Shown here: in pieces, positions 1-12,260 of the stretch
Numbering within the stretch: position 1 is the stretch's first letter
How the letters are laid out: each line of letters begins with the position of its first letter
Source: Piromyces finnis
Taxonomy: Eukaryota; Neocallimastigomycota; Neocallimastigomycetes; Neocallimastigales; Neocallimastigaceae
Assembly (NCBI GenBank): GCA_002104945.1
Contig: MCFH01000007.1
Span: 792,001-856,000 of the forward strand
Direction: 5' to 3'
Length of the DNA stretch: 64,000 nucleotides
The notes under the pieces: generated by a model
Databases searched by the model: none
The model's input: the letters and a program-made list of their open reading frames with translations, nothing else
What the model was told of the DNA's origin: nothing
Made by a program: the position numbers and the translations under genes

Positions 1-1329
1 TTAGCGGATGGTATATATCGAAAAAAATTAAATCTGTAGCATTAAATTTTTATGAAAGCATAAATATTGATAAACCTTTTATTGGTAAAAAATAAAAAAT
101 CACTATTATTATGATATGATAATTAACCAAAAAATATATAATAGTTTAACTTATGATAATTTTACTATTTTTTTTTTTTTAATATTTCTTTCCATTTAGG
201 TTTCCTTTTAACATACATAATTCTTATACTTTCACAATTCACATACATATCAAATATATATTTACTATTTTGTTTAAAAACACTGATAATATTAGCTAAC
301 ACAATCTATGTTACCATTATAATCTATTATCAAAAAATATCTTCAGTTTATTTATATATAAAAAATCAAAAAAAAAAGAAAAAGAGAGTTATCCTTAAAA
401 TCAATAACAATAGTAGAAGTAATATAAATTTTATAAATGCAGAAATTCGGAGTGATAATTATTTATCAAAAAATCAAAACTACATCAATAGATCTATAAT
501 AAATAGTACAGTAATAAATATGAATGGCATAGTCGCAGATACAACTTCAAGTATAATTTCATGTTTTTCTAATTATGCTGAAGATACTACAAATATTCTT
601 AAAGGTATTATATATGCAAAACATTCCACTACTATTAATGAACTGGTAAAAAGAAATTTTTTCCAATGTGAAATTGAATTGATAAAAGATGTTAAATTTA
701 TGGCTATAAGAACAATTCAAAATACATATACTGCCGAGAATAAAATGGCATCTGAATTTAGCATAAATAAGAAAAAAATTGTATCATTATTAAATATGGC
801 TCTCTGTAAGGAATATAATATGAAAAATAATCATAATATTCGATTCACTATCCAAGGTTCGTTATGGTTTGAATTATTATTTGAGAATGATGAAGAGTAC
901 AAACATTGGAATGAAACTCTACAAAATATTGAAAAACAAAATATAAGTAGTATTTATGAAATGAATGATGAATCAGAAACAAAAGAAGATTATTCTCAAT
1001 ATATACTAAATAATGATAATGCTATTTCAGAAATATTAAATGAATATAATTATTATTATTATTATAATATTGAAGATAATAATAATGAAAATCAAAAAAA
1101 TGATGGTAACAACAACGATATTAATAATAATGATAATAATAATAATAATAAAACCATTAAAATAAAAAACACAAATATTTCAACATCATTCTACATAAAT
1201 AAAGATGTAAATAATTTATATAAGGAAACAAAAAAGAAACTAAACATAACATTTGACAATCTCCAGATGAAAAATAATGATAATAATAGTAAACAATCGT
1301 ATATCTTGAGTCATTTATTAGTTCATTAA
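1..1329 (+). CDS. 3' part of a multi-pass membrane protein, probably a GPCR-like receptor (partial at left edge)
   Basis: Two exons join in frame: 1-84 and 200-1329 (donor GTAAAA at 85, acceptor TTTAG at 195-199); the 5' part lies outside the window. The spliced protein starts with a short loop (SKKIKSVALNFYES), then two hydrophobic segments (about codons 29-50 and 55-75), then a basic stop-transfer stretch (KNQKKKKRV) and a tail of about 330 residues. The loop followed by two helices and a cytosolic tail resembles the TM5-TM6-TM7 end of class C receptors, where a similar 'FNE(S/A)' element precedes TM6. The middle of the tail (near 845-930) ends in a Trp-containing helix like the last helix of a PH domain, then becomes Asn/Asp-rich with AAT-encoded runs. 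The membrane topology is visible; the receptor class and PH resemblance are inferences. Confidence 0.5.
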
Positions 1330-1798
1330 ATTGAAACAGTCATCATTAAATAAATAATAAAATGGCAATATAAATTAATCATTATTCATTAATATAATTC
1401 AATTATAAAATTTTGTTATATAATTAAAATAACTAAAAAAAATAAAAAATATAAAGAAACACTATCAATAACAATTGCTTTGATAAATTAATAATAATAA
1501 AGATATTAATAAAAAAAAAAAAATAAAATAAAATAAAAAATAATAATAATTACTATAAATATAAATATATATATTAAAAATAAGGTTTAAAAAAAATATT
1601 ACTAATTAGTCAATATTTATTATATTCAATTAAATATTAAATTAATTTTACGATATTTTAATTTATTATGTTTTAAAAAGTCTTTATTATTACTTATAGG
1701 TTGCATATATACAAAATATTTTTATCAGTATGTACATGAATATGGTTAATCCTATATACTATATATTATAAATATTAACACATAAAGTGTTACAATAA
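1330..1798. other. Intergenic, no gene seen
   Basis: AT-rich sequence with A-runs and stops in all frames. It separates two convergent genes, so it probably holds both 3' UTRs. Confidence 0.6.
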
Positions 1799-4191
1799 TT
1801 AATTATTATCACTACTACTGTCATCATCATCGCCAAATACATCATTATAATAATCATCATCGTCATCATCTAAGTAGTTATAAAAAAAAAAAAAAAATTA
1901 TTTAGTTAATCTGACAGATATATATTACTAATTACAGTTATAAAATATTTTTAAAGGAGTACCTATATCATTACTATTCTCAACACTGCTATTATTAACT
2001 GATAAATTCTTCATTAATTCCTTTATACTTTTATTTATACTTTCAGCTGTTGTACTTGCTGATTGTTCAGTTTCATTATCTTCTTCACTCTCTTCATAAT
2101 CACTTTCTATATCATCCACATTTTCATTATTATTGTTATCTTCCATTAATTTTTGTACTTTTCTTCTTAATTCTTCTCTTATTTTATCTAGTTTTTGTCT
2201 CGTATACCAACCATCTCTATCCTTTAATAAAATAAAATTTTAATAATATTCTATATTTATATATTAATATTTATTAAATAACGCTATTATTACATTAAAT
2301 TCTTTAAGAAGACCCTTTTTAGTATGAACCATTTTTTTTAATTTTGCATCAGACAAATCACAAAGTTGATATATAATATTTCCACTAAATGTTTTTCCAT
2401 TAAAAATATGAGATATTATATTTCTTTTTGGTTTACTATTTATAAATATTAAAAAAAAAAAAAAAAAAAAAAAATGTTAATATGATTATTTGATATAAAA
2501 ATAATTAAAGCGTATTTAATACATCATTGATATATACTTTTCTTTTGGTGTATTTCGTCCTAATGAAATATTTAAAAATAATTTTGATGATTCTGATTCA
2601 TTAATATTATGACGTTTTGCTCTATTTAATGGTCTTGGACCTTTGATATTACGTATATCCATTGTTTGATAAATTCTAAACTCATCACTTATTCTTGGAT
2701 CAACACCATATTTAATCCAACAATCTCTGAATGCCCCATGAACTACTGTATATGAAACCAAAGGTAAAAGTTGTTTTATTCTTTTAATACTATCTTCTGA
2801 TAAATTGTTTACTAATGCAATCCTACTCCATACTGGTCTTTTATCAAATAATTCTGATATTTCATTAACATAGGTACTAGAAATATATTTTGAATGAGCT
2901 GTTGCGGCAGCTGGAGGTTTTGTTGGGATTTGACAATTTGGATCAGATAAATCCACTGTTGCAATAATTAATTTTGTTTTTTTAGATCTATTAATTAATT
3001 TCAAAACAGGCTATATATAGATTTTATATAAATACAATTATTAAAAATATTTAAATAAATTTATATTATTATCAATATTTAAGTTTTTTCTTTTTTTTTT
3101 TTTATAAAGTATGGTTATTATAATCATATTATTTTTCTTTATCACTCTTTATAATATGTATATAAAATACCTCTTCGTCCTTCTTCTTAACAAATACTTT
3201 AACAACTGAAGTTAATTGAAGATATCTAATTAATTTTTAAAATTGTTAATATTATAATGAAATGTTAGTAAAAAAAAAAAAAAAAAAAAAAAGTAAGAAT
3301 ATTGTATAATATTAAATTATAAATTCTTTGTATTAATCATTACCCATAATTTTGTGGCCACTCAATACTAGTAAATACAGGTGCCGGTATATTACATAAT
3401 TCATTTTTATTATTATCTGTTATATTTTTATAGCTTTCCAATTTATCAACTATAACAATACATTTATAAATAATAAAGATATTTAATTTTAAATATATTG
3501 ATATTATATACATATAATTAAGCAGTATTATTAAAATGTTATTTAAATAAAATAATGTAATTACCATCTAAATCTTTTATTGCTTTTGCTAATTTTGGCA
3601 TATCATAAGAGAATTTTGGAATTATTTGATAATCAGACATTCCTATTAAAATTACATTTATCGATATTAATAATTTTTTTGAGAAATATAATAAAAAATA
3701 TAAATACTGAATTTTTGTTTAATTAACATAAATTTAAGAAAAAAAAAGTTATTATTTTAATACCTCTAAAACGTCCAACTTTCGTTACAACTCCAACAAT
3801 TTTATATGAAATTTCCCATGGACCAGGTTTCTCCCCTGGTTTCTTTGCCTTCTTTCTTCTTCTTGTAATTTTTAACAAAGGATTAACTGTTTTCATAATT
3901 TCACCATTAATTGGATGACAAAATGGGCTTGTGGGTCTATAACGCAATTCTAAAACACTTGAATCTTTAAATGCCTAAATGTATTAAACATTGGAATTTA
4001 TTGAGTTTAAATATATTAGAGAAAACCTCTTTATAAATTAATACTAAAAATTACTTGACAAATTGATTCCATTCCACCAAGCATTTTATAAACTTTATTA
4101 ATATCTTTAACATAGCCAGGAAATTCTATTGAACAATATTCCTTTAAAGGAAAAGGATAAATTTGTGCCTCTTTATATTTTAATCCATTCT

Positions 4192-4195
<4 letters not shown>
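1799..4195 (-). CDS. GTF3C5: General transcription factor IIIC subunit 5 (TFIIIC tau95/TFC1-like)
   Basis: Subunit of TFIIIC, which binds the A box of tRNA and 5S promoters for RNA polymerase III. Nine exons: 4195-4055, 3974-3764, 3642-3565, 3449-3344, 3225-3171, 3010-2523, 2435-2294, 2221-1936, 1869-1799. They sum to 1578 nt, 525 residues, close to the roughly 520 of animal homologues. Family signs in order: N-terminal 'FPGYVKDINK' and 'LRYRPTSPFCHP'; the basic 'ITRRRKKAKKPG' linker; a region ending 'FRGMSDYQIIPKF'; the C-terminal domain 'LFDKRPVWSRIAL', 'LLPLVSYTVVHG', 'WIKYGVDPR', 'IYQTMDIR'; 'IIYQLCDL' and 'RDGWYT'; and a Glu/Asp/Ser-rich acidic tail, as in the human protein. The last exon encodes only the acidic tail. 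It is divergent with MEA1. Confidence 0.93.
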
Positions 4196-4222
<27 letters not shown>

Positions 4223-4224
4223 AT

Positions 4225-4257
<33 letters not shown>

Positions 4258-4546
4258 TTATATTTATACTTTAAAATTTTAATTAATGATTTAAAAAAAA
4301 ATAGTATATTTATTTTCAATTATAAATATAATATTGTTGAAGTATGCTATTATAATGACAATAAAAAAATTAAAGCATAATGTAATATTCAAAATTTGAT
4401 ATTTTAAAAAATTTTAATATCTAAATTAATCTTTACATATGAATAAATATTTCTCTCTCTTATTGGTTGATTTGATATTAATATTAAATATATATAAAAT
4501 ATAATGGCATATTGATATAAACTTAATACTATAATTAAAAAAAAAT
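4196..4546. promoter_or_regulatory. Shared divergent intergenic region between GTF3C5 and MEA1
   Basis: The two start codons lie 351 bp apart and point away from each other, so both 5' regions must lie here. It contains a long T run starting right at the GTF3C5 ATG (4195-4222), a short TTA repeat, and otherwise AT-rich sequence. No specific factor site was recognised. Confidence 0.4.
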
Positions 4547-5436
4547 ATGGATAAAAGTAAAGGTATATGAATTGAATATATAAAATAAAAATAAGTATTT
4601 TATAAAGTCATTAAATAAATTAACAATAAAATATAATATAAATATTAATTAGAAGATATTTTAAAAAATAATATAAATATTGAAGAAATTGAAAAAAATA
4701 AGCAAATTGAAAAAGAGTCAATGGAAGAAACTAAAAACAATAATGAAAATAATAATGAAATTGAAATAAATAATAATGATATTATAACCAATAATGACAC
4801 AAACAATAATGATGATAATAATAATATAGAGGACAGTATTTTTGATGATGATTTTTCATTTAAAAGTAAAGAAAGTAACGATAATTCAGATATTGAAAAT
4901 GAAATGGATGACCCTTATTCAGGGTATATGCCATTAAATGGATATTGTTTATTAGACGATGACGAAGAAAATGAAGATTGTAATAATATAGATGAAGAGA
5001 AAGAAAAGGTAAACATGCATACATTTTTCAGAATAATATAGATATAAATAAAAATTAAAATTATTTTTATAATTCATTATTATAATAATTATGTATTATT
5101 AAATTCCCTTTTTATATATTAATTGCTGTTAATGTTATCATCTTAAAAATTTCTATAATGATATTATAAATTGTAAAAGGCATTAAAAAAAAATAAATTA
5201 GTCATTGAAGCTACAAAAGATAGTAAAATATCAGAAGGTATAATAATAATATAATAAAAAATTTATTTTATATATCCTTTTTTATTAATATAATAATTTA
5301 TTAAAAATAATTAGACGATTTAAATATAATAAATTCTGTTATGTCAAAAATTAGTATACCAGAAAGCTCTATACCAGAATGGGCTAAAAAAATACCTGAA
5401 GAGTTATGGATGCCCGAAGTTATTAATAAAGAATAA
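4547..5436 (+). CDS. MEA1: MEA1-family protein (male-enhanced antigen 1 homologue)
   Basis: Four exons, 4547-4562, 4653-5008, 5180-5237 and 5315-5436, give 552 nt and 183 residues, about the size of human MEA1. The first coding exon is only 16 nt. The N-terminal half is acidic and Asn-rich from AAT codons. Two conserved blocks identify the family: 'YSGYMPLNGY' (human has a 'YSYQPL' motif) and the C-terminal 'INSVMSKISIPE' followed by 'IPEWAKKIPEELW', which aligns with the human 'KRTMAGVSLP' and 'VPAWAREISDAQW' region. The molecular role of the family is poorly understood; in mammals it is linked to spermatogenesis. Confidence 0.85.
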
Positions 5437-6184
5437 TTAAAACAACTATTGTACTTAAATAATCTCTGTAATATGTAAAAAGTCTACTAATAATAAAATA
5501 AGCAAAAAAAAATATATTAATAATTTCATTCAAAAATGTTAAACTTCCAAACAAAATATAGTTCTAAAATAAATTTAGTAATGAGCTAAATGATTAACTA
5601 CAATAAAAAACTAACCATAGTCTTAATAACAACATTATCCTAATGTGTTAAACTCTCATAACCCTTATCTTTTAATAACGCATTACTTAATTCATAAACA
5701 CCTTTTTTAATCTCTACAAATAAATTTTAATTCTAAAAACCAGCAACTTTTCTAATATCTTCATTTATATATATATAGTTTTCAATAATATTCATTTATA
5801 TATATTTCCACTTTTCCACTAAACAATGCATTTTAAATTATATACCCCACTTATTATCAAAATTATTCTTCTAAATTTCATCTAATATTTTATATTTTTT
5901 CTTTAATTACATTTCAAATGAAATTTTAGCATTATTTGAATTTCCCTTTATTTTCCTGTATTTTAATTAATAATTTCTGATATTCTGACTTTCGTTCCAT
6001 TTTTAAATTTACTTCTTTTAAAAATATTTATACACTAATACTATCTTCATAACACAAAATTAATACACAAAACACTGTAAATGTTTGCATAATATTTGTC
6101 ATAAGAATCTTCCCATTTAAGTTTGAAAACAAAATTTAATATATTTAAATTTTATTACTGCATAGTATTTTGCAATTAAGAAAA
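5437..6184. other. Intergenic between convergent genes, with a coding-like antisense frame
   Basis: No intact standard-code gene. The sequence is less homopolymeric than other spacers here. On the minus strand the frame 6098-5526 has no TGA until 5528-5526 but carries nine TAA and five TAG. Its predicted peptide includes natural-looking stretches such as 'VYELSNALLKDKGYESL' (see findings). Chance, a decayed gene, or a gene from an organism with a ciliate-type code are all possible. Confidence 0.35.
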
Positions 6185-6787
6185 TTATTCTTCACGAACA
6201 ATTTGGGAAGCGATTAAATCTAAGCTCTTGCGACCGTTTTGAGTAATACGACGACCACTACAGTATTTGAAATATAAAAACTGTTATTATCTTGCAACAT
6301 GATTTTATTTTTAAAATACGTAATTTAAATATATTATAATTACCCGTTGTTGTCCTTTTCAAGAAGATCCATCTTTTCTAAACCTTGGACGATCTTTCTT
6401 AAAATGTTACCGGAAGCATCAGCGTGGTGGGATGGACGAGTACCACGGTTACAAGTGCTACCATGCTTCTTACGGAGAGCACCAATACCAACACCTTGGC
6501 GGAGGTAGATATGGCGAGCGATGGAAGCTTTTAAAAAAAATAATATTAATTATTTATTATTAATAATTAAAAATTGTTTATAACTGAATTATGTTGTATT
6601 TTTATGATAACTTACCGGCACGGATGTAGTACCAATCTTGGTCGTATGGAGCAAGTTCCTTGAAAGTGGCGGTTTTAACAAGGTCAACCCATTTTGGGAC
6701 ATCTAACTTACCAGTCTTTTTGAGGTAGGCAGCGTAGGCCTTAACGAAAACGTGTGGGTTAACGTCTTTGACAGTTGTTCCAGCCAT
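6185..6787 (-). CDS. RPS19: Small ribosomal subunit protein eS19 (RPS19)
   Basis: 40S subunit protein needed for 18S rRNA maturation and head assembly. Three exons, 6787-6616, 6527-6344 and 6257-6185, sum to 429 nt, 142 residues, the usual size. Signature stretches: '[19 protein letters not shown]', '[17 protein letters not shown]', 'DWYYIRA', 'SIARHIYLR', '[16 protein letters not shown]', '[13 protein letters not shown]', '[19 protein letters not shown]'. Codon use differs from neighbouring genes: many C-ending codons (ATC, CTC, CGC, GCC), as expected for a highly expressed gene. Confidence 0.97.
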
Positions 6788-9700
6788 ATCTTTATAATAT
6801 AAATATTATGAAATTTTAATTATATTAATAACAGTTCAAGTTTATAAATAATCATTTAATCATTAAATACAATTAGCATTAAATCATATCCATTTTAATG
6901 GCATATATTTTATGTTCAACAACAGCCATACATAATAAAATAGCATATATGATTTTAATATTAGGACAACAAAAGCCAGAACATTTATTAATTCAAAATT
7001 AAAAACCCAAAATTATAAAATAATTCATCCATCATTTAATTAATATTAATCATAAAATAATTCATTCATCAATTACCTAATATAATTTATGCTTGCAAAA
7101 GAAAAGAGTGTTAAAAATTTTTGAAATATTGGTCCAATTAGTCATTTAAAGTGTATGTGGCTTAAAATGATTCTATTGGAAGATAAATTTTTATCCAATC
7201 TAGTTTTAATATTTTATTACATGTAATGTAGATTTACATATAAATGTACATTTAATATAAGTATAAAAAAATTAAAGGGTTATATTATAAATAATTTATA
7301 AAAACTATTTTTATTTTATATATTATTAAAAAGTAATTCTTAAAAAAAAAAAAATGTTTGAATAGAAATAAAAATCAAATTATAAGAGAATATAAATGAT
7401 TTAATTCAATTTATTACCAAATTATTACAAAGATACTTTTAAATACAATGTTTTATCAATTTCATTAATTTTAATTCATTTTATTAATAATCATAACAAG
7501 ACTACTAGATTATAATTAACTTTAAATGATCCTAAAAAAATTGTGATTAAATAAAAGAAAAATCTATATATAATAGTAATCTTAATAATTTAAATATCAA
7601 TATATGTAAAATAAATAATATATTTTGTTTTTTAGTATTCCTTTTTAAGTTGTAAATACATTATTATTTTTAGCATTAAATATTGAAGAATCTAATTGTT
7701 TTTTTTTTTTCAATTTGCAATATAGTTTAAAAATTTTGATTACTTAAAAAGATGTTAAAATACCGTAAATTCTATTTTTAGTTTTTCCCGAAATCTTATT
7801 AAAATTATAAATATTGGTGTTATTTAGTAAATTCTAAAGTATTTCTTTGGTATATTTAATTGTTTAAAAGCATTAGTATAGTTAAATAGGCAATTTTATA
7901 TATATATATATAAAATAAAAAGATATATAAAACATTTCTAAAACATTCATTAATTATTATCTTTATTTCCTTCAAGTCTTATAATAATTTAAAAAAAAAA
8001 AAAATTATATATTACATACATTTTTCATATTAGTTTTTATTTAATTGTATAATTTATACATAGTAAATTTTATATAAAATAAAATTAAAATACTGTCAAA
8101 ATTTTAATTAAAAACAAAATAAAAAAAAAAAAAGAATCAAATATTATTTGTGTATTTGTGTATTTGTGTTATATATTATTAAAAAATATAAACATACTTT
8201 TGTAATGAAAATAAATTGACCTAAAGTATTATTAATGTTTTATAATTATTTATATTTATTTATGTTATTTGTCGAAAAGAAAGCATGTATAATAAGTTTT
8301 AATTAATAATTTGTTGAGCTAATAACTAAAAAAAATTTAATGCTTTTTTATGAATTAACAAAAAATATTAAGGAAAAAAAGAAATTGAAAGAAAATTATC
8401 AAATCAATTTTTTTTTTGTTTTATAGTATTTTAAGTGTTGTTTATGCAATTAAAAATTGTTATTATTATATATATTTCTTTTTAATAATTAAAAATAATC
8501 TATTTTTTTATGAACAATAGTAAAAAAAAAAAGTATCATAATATGTCATTATAAAAAAAACTAAATAATTCTTAATGTAAATCGATTGACGATTTTAAAT
8601 ATGTTAATAATGTTTATATATATATATTACTATTTTAAATCGTAATTTTTATAAAATAACGTTTTATCTTTATATACATGTAAAAAAAAGATTGTCATTT
8701 AATATAATCTTAATAATAGTAAAATTAGAATCATTCATTCAATTTTTAATTGAAATATTATTAAAAAGTTTAAAATGGCATTATATAAAGAAATAATTAG
8801 CAAATATATTATAATTATTTAATAGGATTGATATGAATGCTTCAACAACTAATAAAATATAATAATATTATTATAATAAAATAAAAACAATAGCAGTAAC
8901 TCTATATATTTTTGTTATCAAGATTATTTAAAATCATTCCTAACTAAAAAAAAAAAAACTTTTTCACAATACCAACAACAACTATTTCCAAAAAAAATAA
9001 AGGTTAAGTTTGATTTAAAAAAAAAAAAAAAAAAAACACCTTTATTTTTGATATTAAATAAGGTTTTAATTAATTCCAAAAATGTTTAATTAATTAGTAT
9101 AATTTAGGAAATGATTTATTAAAAATTAATTAGTTTTTTGTATATTAAATTGATGTAATAATATAATATATGATATATTTAATTAGATAATATATTATTG
9201 TAATCCTCATAAATATAAAGCGTAATAGATATTAAACTTTTCTGTATTATTTTTCCACAAAAAATAATTTTTTTTTTTTAAATAACAGTATTTTAAAATC
9301 AATGTTAAATAGAATAAAAAGAATATATAATATCATTATTTAATTTTACATTATATTATTTAATTCTAAAATATTTAATAATCAATATACTTGTAATAAA
9401 TGTAATATAATATAATTAATAAAAAAACAATAACTTATTTTTTCTTTAACTTTCAATAAAAACTTTTATCCTTTTATTATTGGTCCATAAAATTAATATT
9501 AATTTTGATCTAATAACATTTAAATTAATAAAAGTTTTCTAATAATATTAAAAATACTATAAATTGAAATATTTATACTTTATTTTTCTCTTTCTTTTTT
9601 TTTTTACGCTTTTAATATTTATAAATTCTCTAGAGATATATGAAGTAGTAAAATAAATGATACTGAAATAATTACTTATATATTAATATTAAAAAAAAAA

Positions 9701-11202
9701 AAAAGGAAAAACGAAATGAACTATAAATTATAAAAAATTAAAAAATACAATAAATAAAAATACGAAGAATTTTAATACAAATGTATTTACTTGAAAATTT
9801 GATGTTTTATATATATACTAGAATAATGTAATACAATAAAATAGATTATATAGGAAATATTTATTTAAAAATAATCGTTTGAAAATTAAAAAATATTAAA
9901 GTCAAATTTTTTATATATGTATATATTAAATAATATATATGTAAAATAATAAAAAACGATAAATAATAAAGTAATATAATGCCAATACTAATATAAAAAA
10001 ATATTATACTTGAATAAAAGTAAAAAAAGAAAGATTAGTAATTAATATTTTATTATTAAATAATAAATAATAATAAGATTTCTATAGCTCAATAGAAGAT
10101 ATTATATTTTATATTTTATTAATCTTTTAATATTTATAATAAATAGAAAAGTTATATTTATTTATAATTTATAGTTATTTATTTATTTTTTTGAAAAATA
10201 AAACTTTAATAATATAAAACAAAACAAATTATTTTATTTAACAACAACGTTCTAGTAATATTTATCAATATATTGAGTTAAGATTTTGTTTAGTACAATA
10301 ATAGTATTAAATTAAAAAAAATTAATAATTTCAATTTTAATGTTTTATAAATATTTGGTAGAAATCAAGGTATAGAATACACCTCATAAATTATATTTAT
10401 TAATATTAAATATAAATACTTAATATTTTATAATATTTAAATTTTTTATGCTGTAAATATAGTACTACGAATATTTATTTTTTTTAAAAAAGGGAATTAA
10501 TACTGTTTAAAAAAATATCTTTCTACTCTGCTGCAAGAGAAAAAGGTAAACAAAATTGATTTTATTATTAATAATATAGTATTCGATATCTTAGTTATCA
10601 ATTATTGAATAAATCATGATTTTTTTTAAATAATGGAAACCATAAACAATAGTAACACTACACTAAAAAAAAAAAAGATTGGATATTAAATAATTAAATA
10701 ATAATAAGAAATTAATTGATTATTATTAAATTATTAAATGGAAAATGGATTGAATAATAGTAACAATTAAAATAAAAAATAAAAATAGTAAAAATAACAA
10801 TAATAATTATTATTTTTCTTCCTTTATCTCTACCTCATTTTTAAATAACAAAAAATTAATGAAAATGAAAATTAATTAATAAATCATCAAAAAAATTAAA
10901 GTTTCATTTAAATTAATATTTATATATTTTGATATAAAATTCATTGGTGGATAATATATGACTTGTTGAAATCAATATAATATTAATTAATAAATAAGAC
11001 TTTATTAAAAAAAATAAAAACATAAATGGTAATCCATTAAAACAATAATAATACTATTTAATATGGAAAAGGAATAATTATATATTTAAATTCAACCTTT
11101 CAAAAACCTTATTTATATAAAAATATTATATAAAGAAAAAAAAATCTCTTTTTTTTTTACCTAAAAAAAGTTAAAAGATAGTGGTATCTTTAACTATTTA
11201 TT

Positions 11203-11236
<34 letters not shown>

Positions 11237-12260
11237 ACAAAAAAAAAAAAAATTATATATATTATATTATATTATATTATTTATTATATATGTTAATTTA
11301 CATTATTATACAACTCACTTCATTGTACATATAAAACAGAAGTAGTATATACAACATTATTATCATAATATACTTTTATCTTGTAATTACTGTAGCATAA
11401 ACCTTAAATTTATTATTTAAAATATAGTAAAAAAAAAAAAATACAGCTTCTACATCCATTTTTTTGAATAAAATTATCATATTTTCCTAATTGTTATCCA
11501 GATATACATATACATAGAAGTATTAATAATAAAATAATATAAAAAATTATATAATTATCAAAAAAAAAAAAAAAAAGGTACTACTTTACATCCTTTAAGT
11601 TTTTCAAATAATAGTAATAATAATAATAATGATACTAAAAATTTCCTCTCAACATTTAATTTATTTTTTGTATATAGAAAATTTTGTTATATTTGTCTGA
11701 AAATAATTTCAGTCATATTTAATTTTGTATTCTCATATAATAAGTAAGTAAAAATTATATAAAATATATAAATAATAAATAATAACTTTTTAATAAAAAA
11801 TAAATCATATATATATATACAATATACTTTATATTGAATAGACTGAATAAAAGAAGAAAAAAAAGTATAAGAGAAAATATTTATATTTTAATAATATTAT
11901 TTTTTATTATTGAAAATAAAAAAGGATAGTATCTAATAATTAGTATAATACACCAAGTATTTATAATTAATTAGATACATATAAAATTATAAAATAATCT
12001 TTGATTATATTTAAATTAACACTATATTTATTAAAAAGAAATTTTTTAAAAAAAAAAAAAACTATGAAAAAATAATTTATAGTTTTTTAGTATTTTTGTT
12101 TAAAATAATAATTTATTAAGTAAAAATTAAGTAATATTTTTATTACTTTAAATATTTGGAAAGAAAAAAAAAAGAATATTTTTATTCTTACTATAATATA
12201 TATAATTTAACACTTTAAATTATATATATAAAAGTTTTGTTTATAAATTTATTAAAGCAA
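6788..12260. other. 5.5 kb gene-free stretch between divergent RPS19 and the PP1 regulator
   Basis: Stops in all frames throughout, with many A and T runs and no conserved domain, tRNA or rRNA recognised. A short CCAAT-like site lies near 7130 and an ATT run near 11212-11236. The part next to 6788 should hold the RPS19 promoter and the right end the 5' UTR/promoter of the large gene at 12261. Confidence 0.5.

Noticed and set aside
3340-3567. TTACCCATAA-like upstream element near 3341
   Set aside because: It coincides with a GTF3C5 exon end and splice donor, so it is not evidence of a small-RNA promoter.
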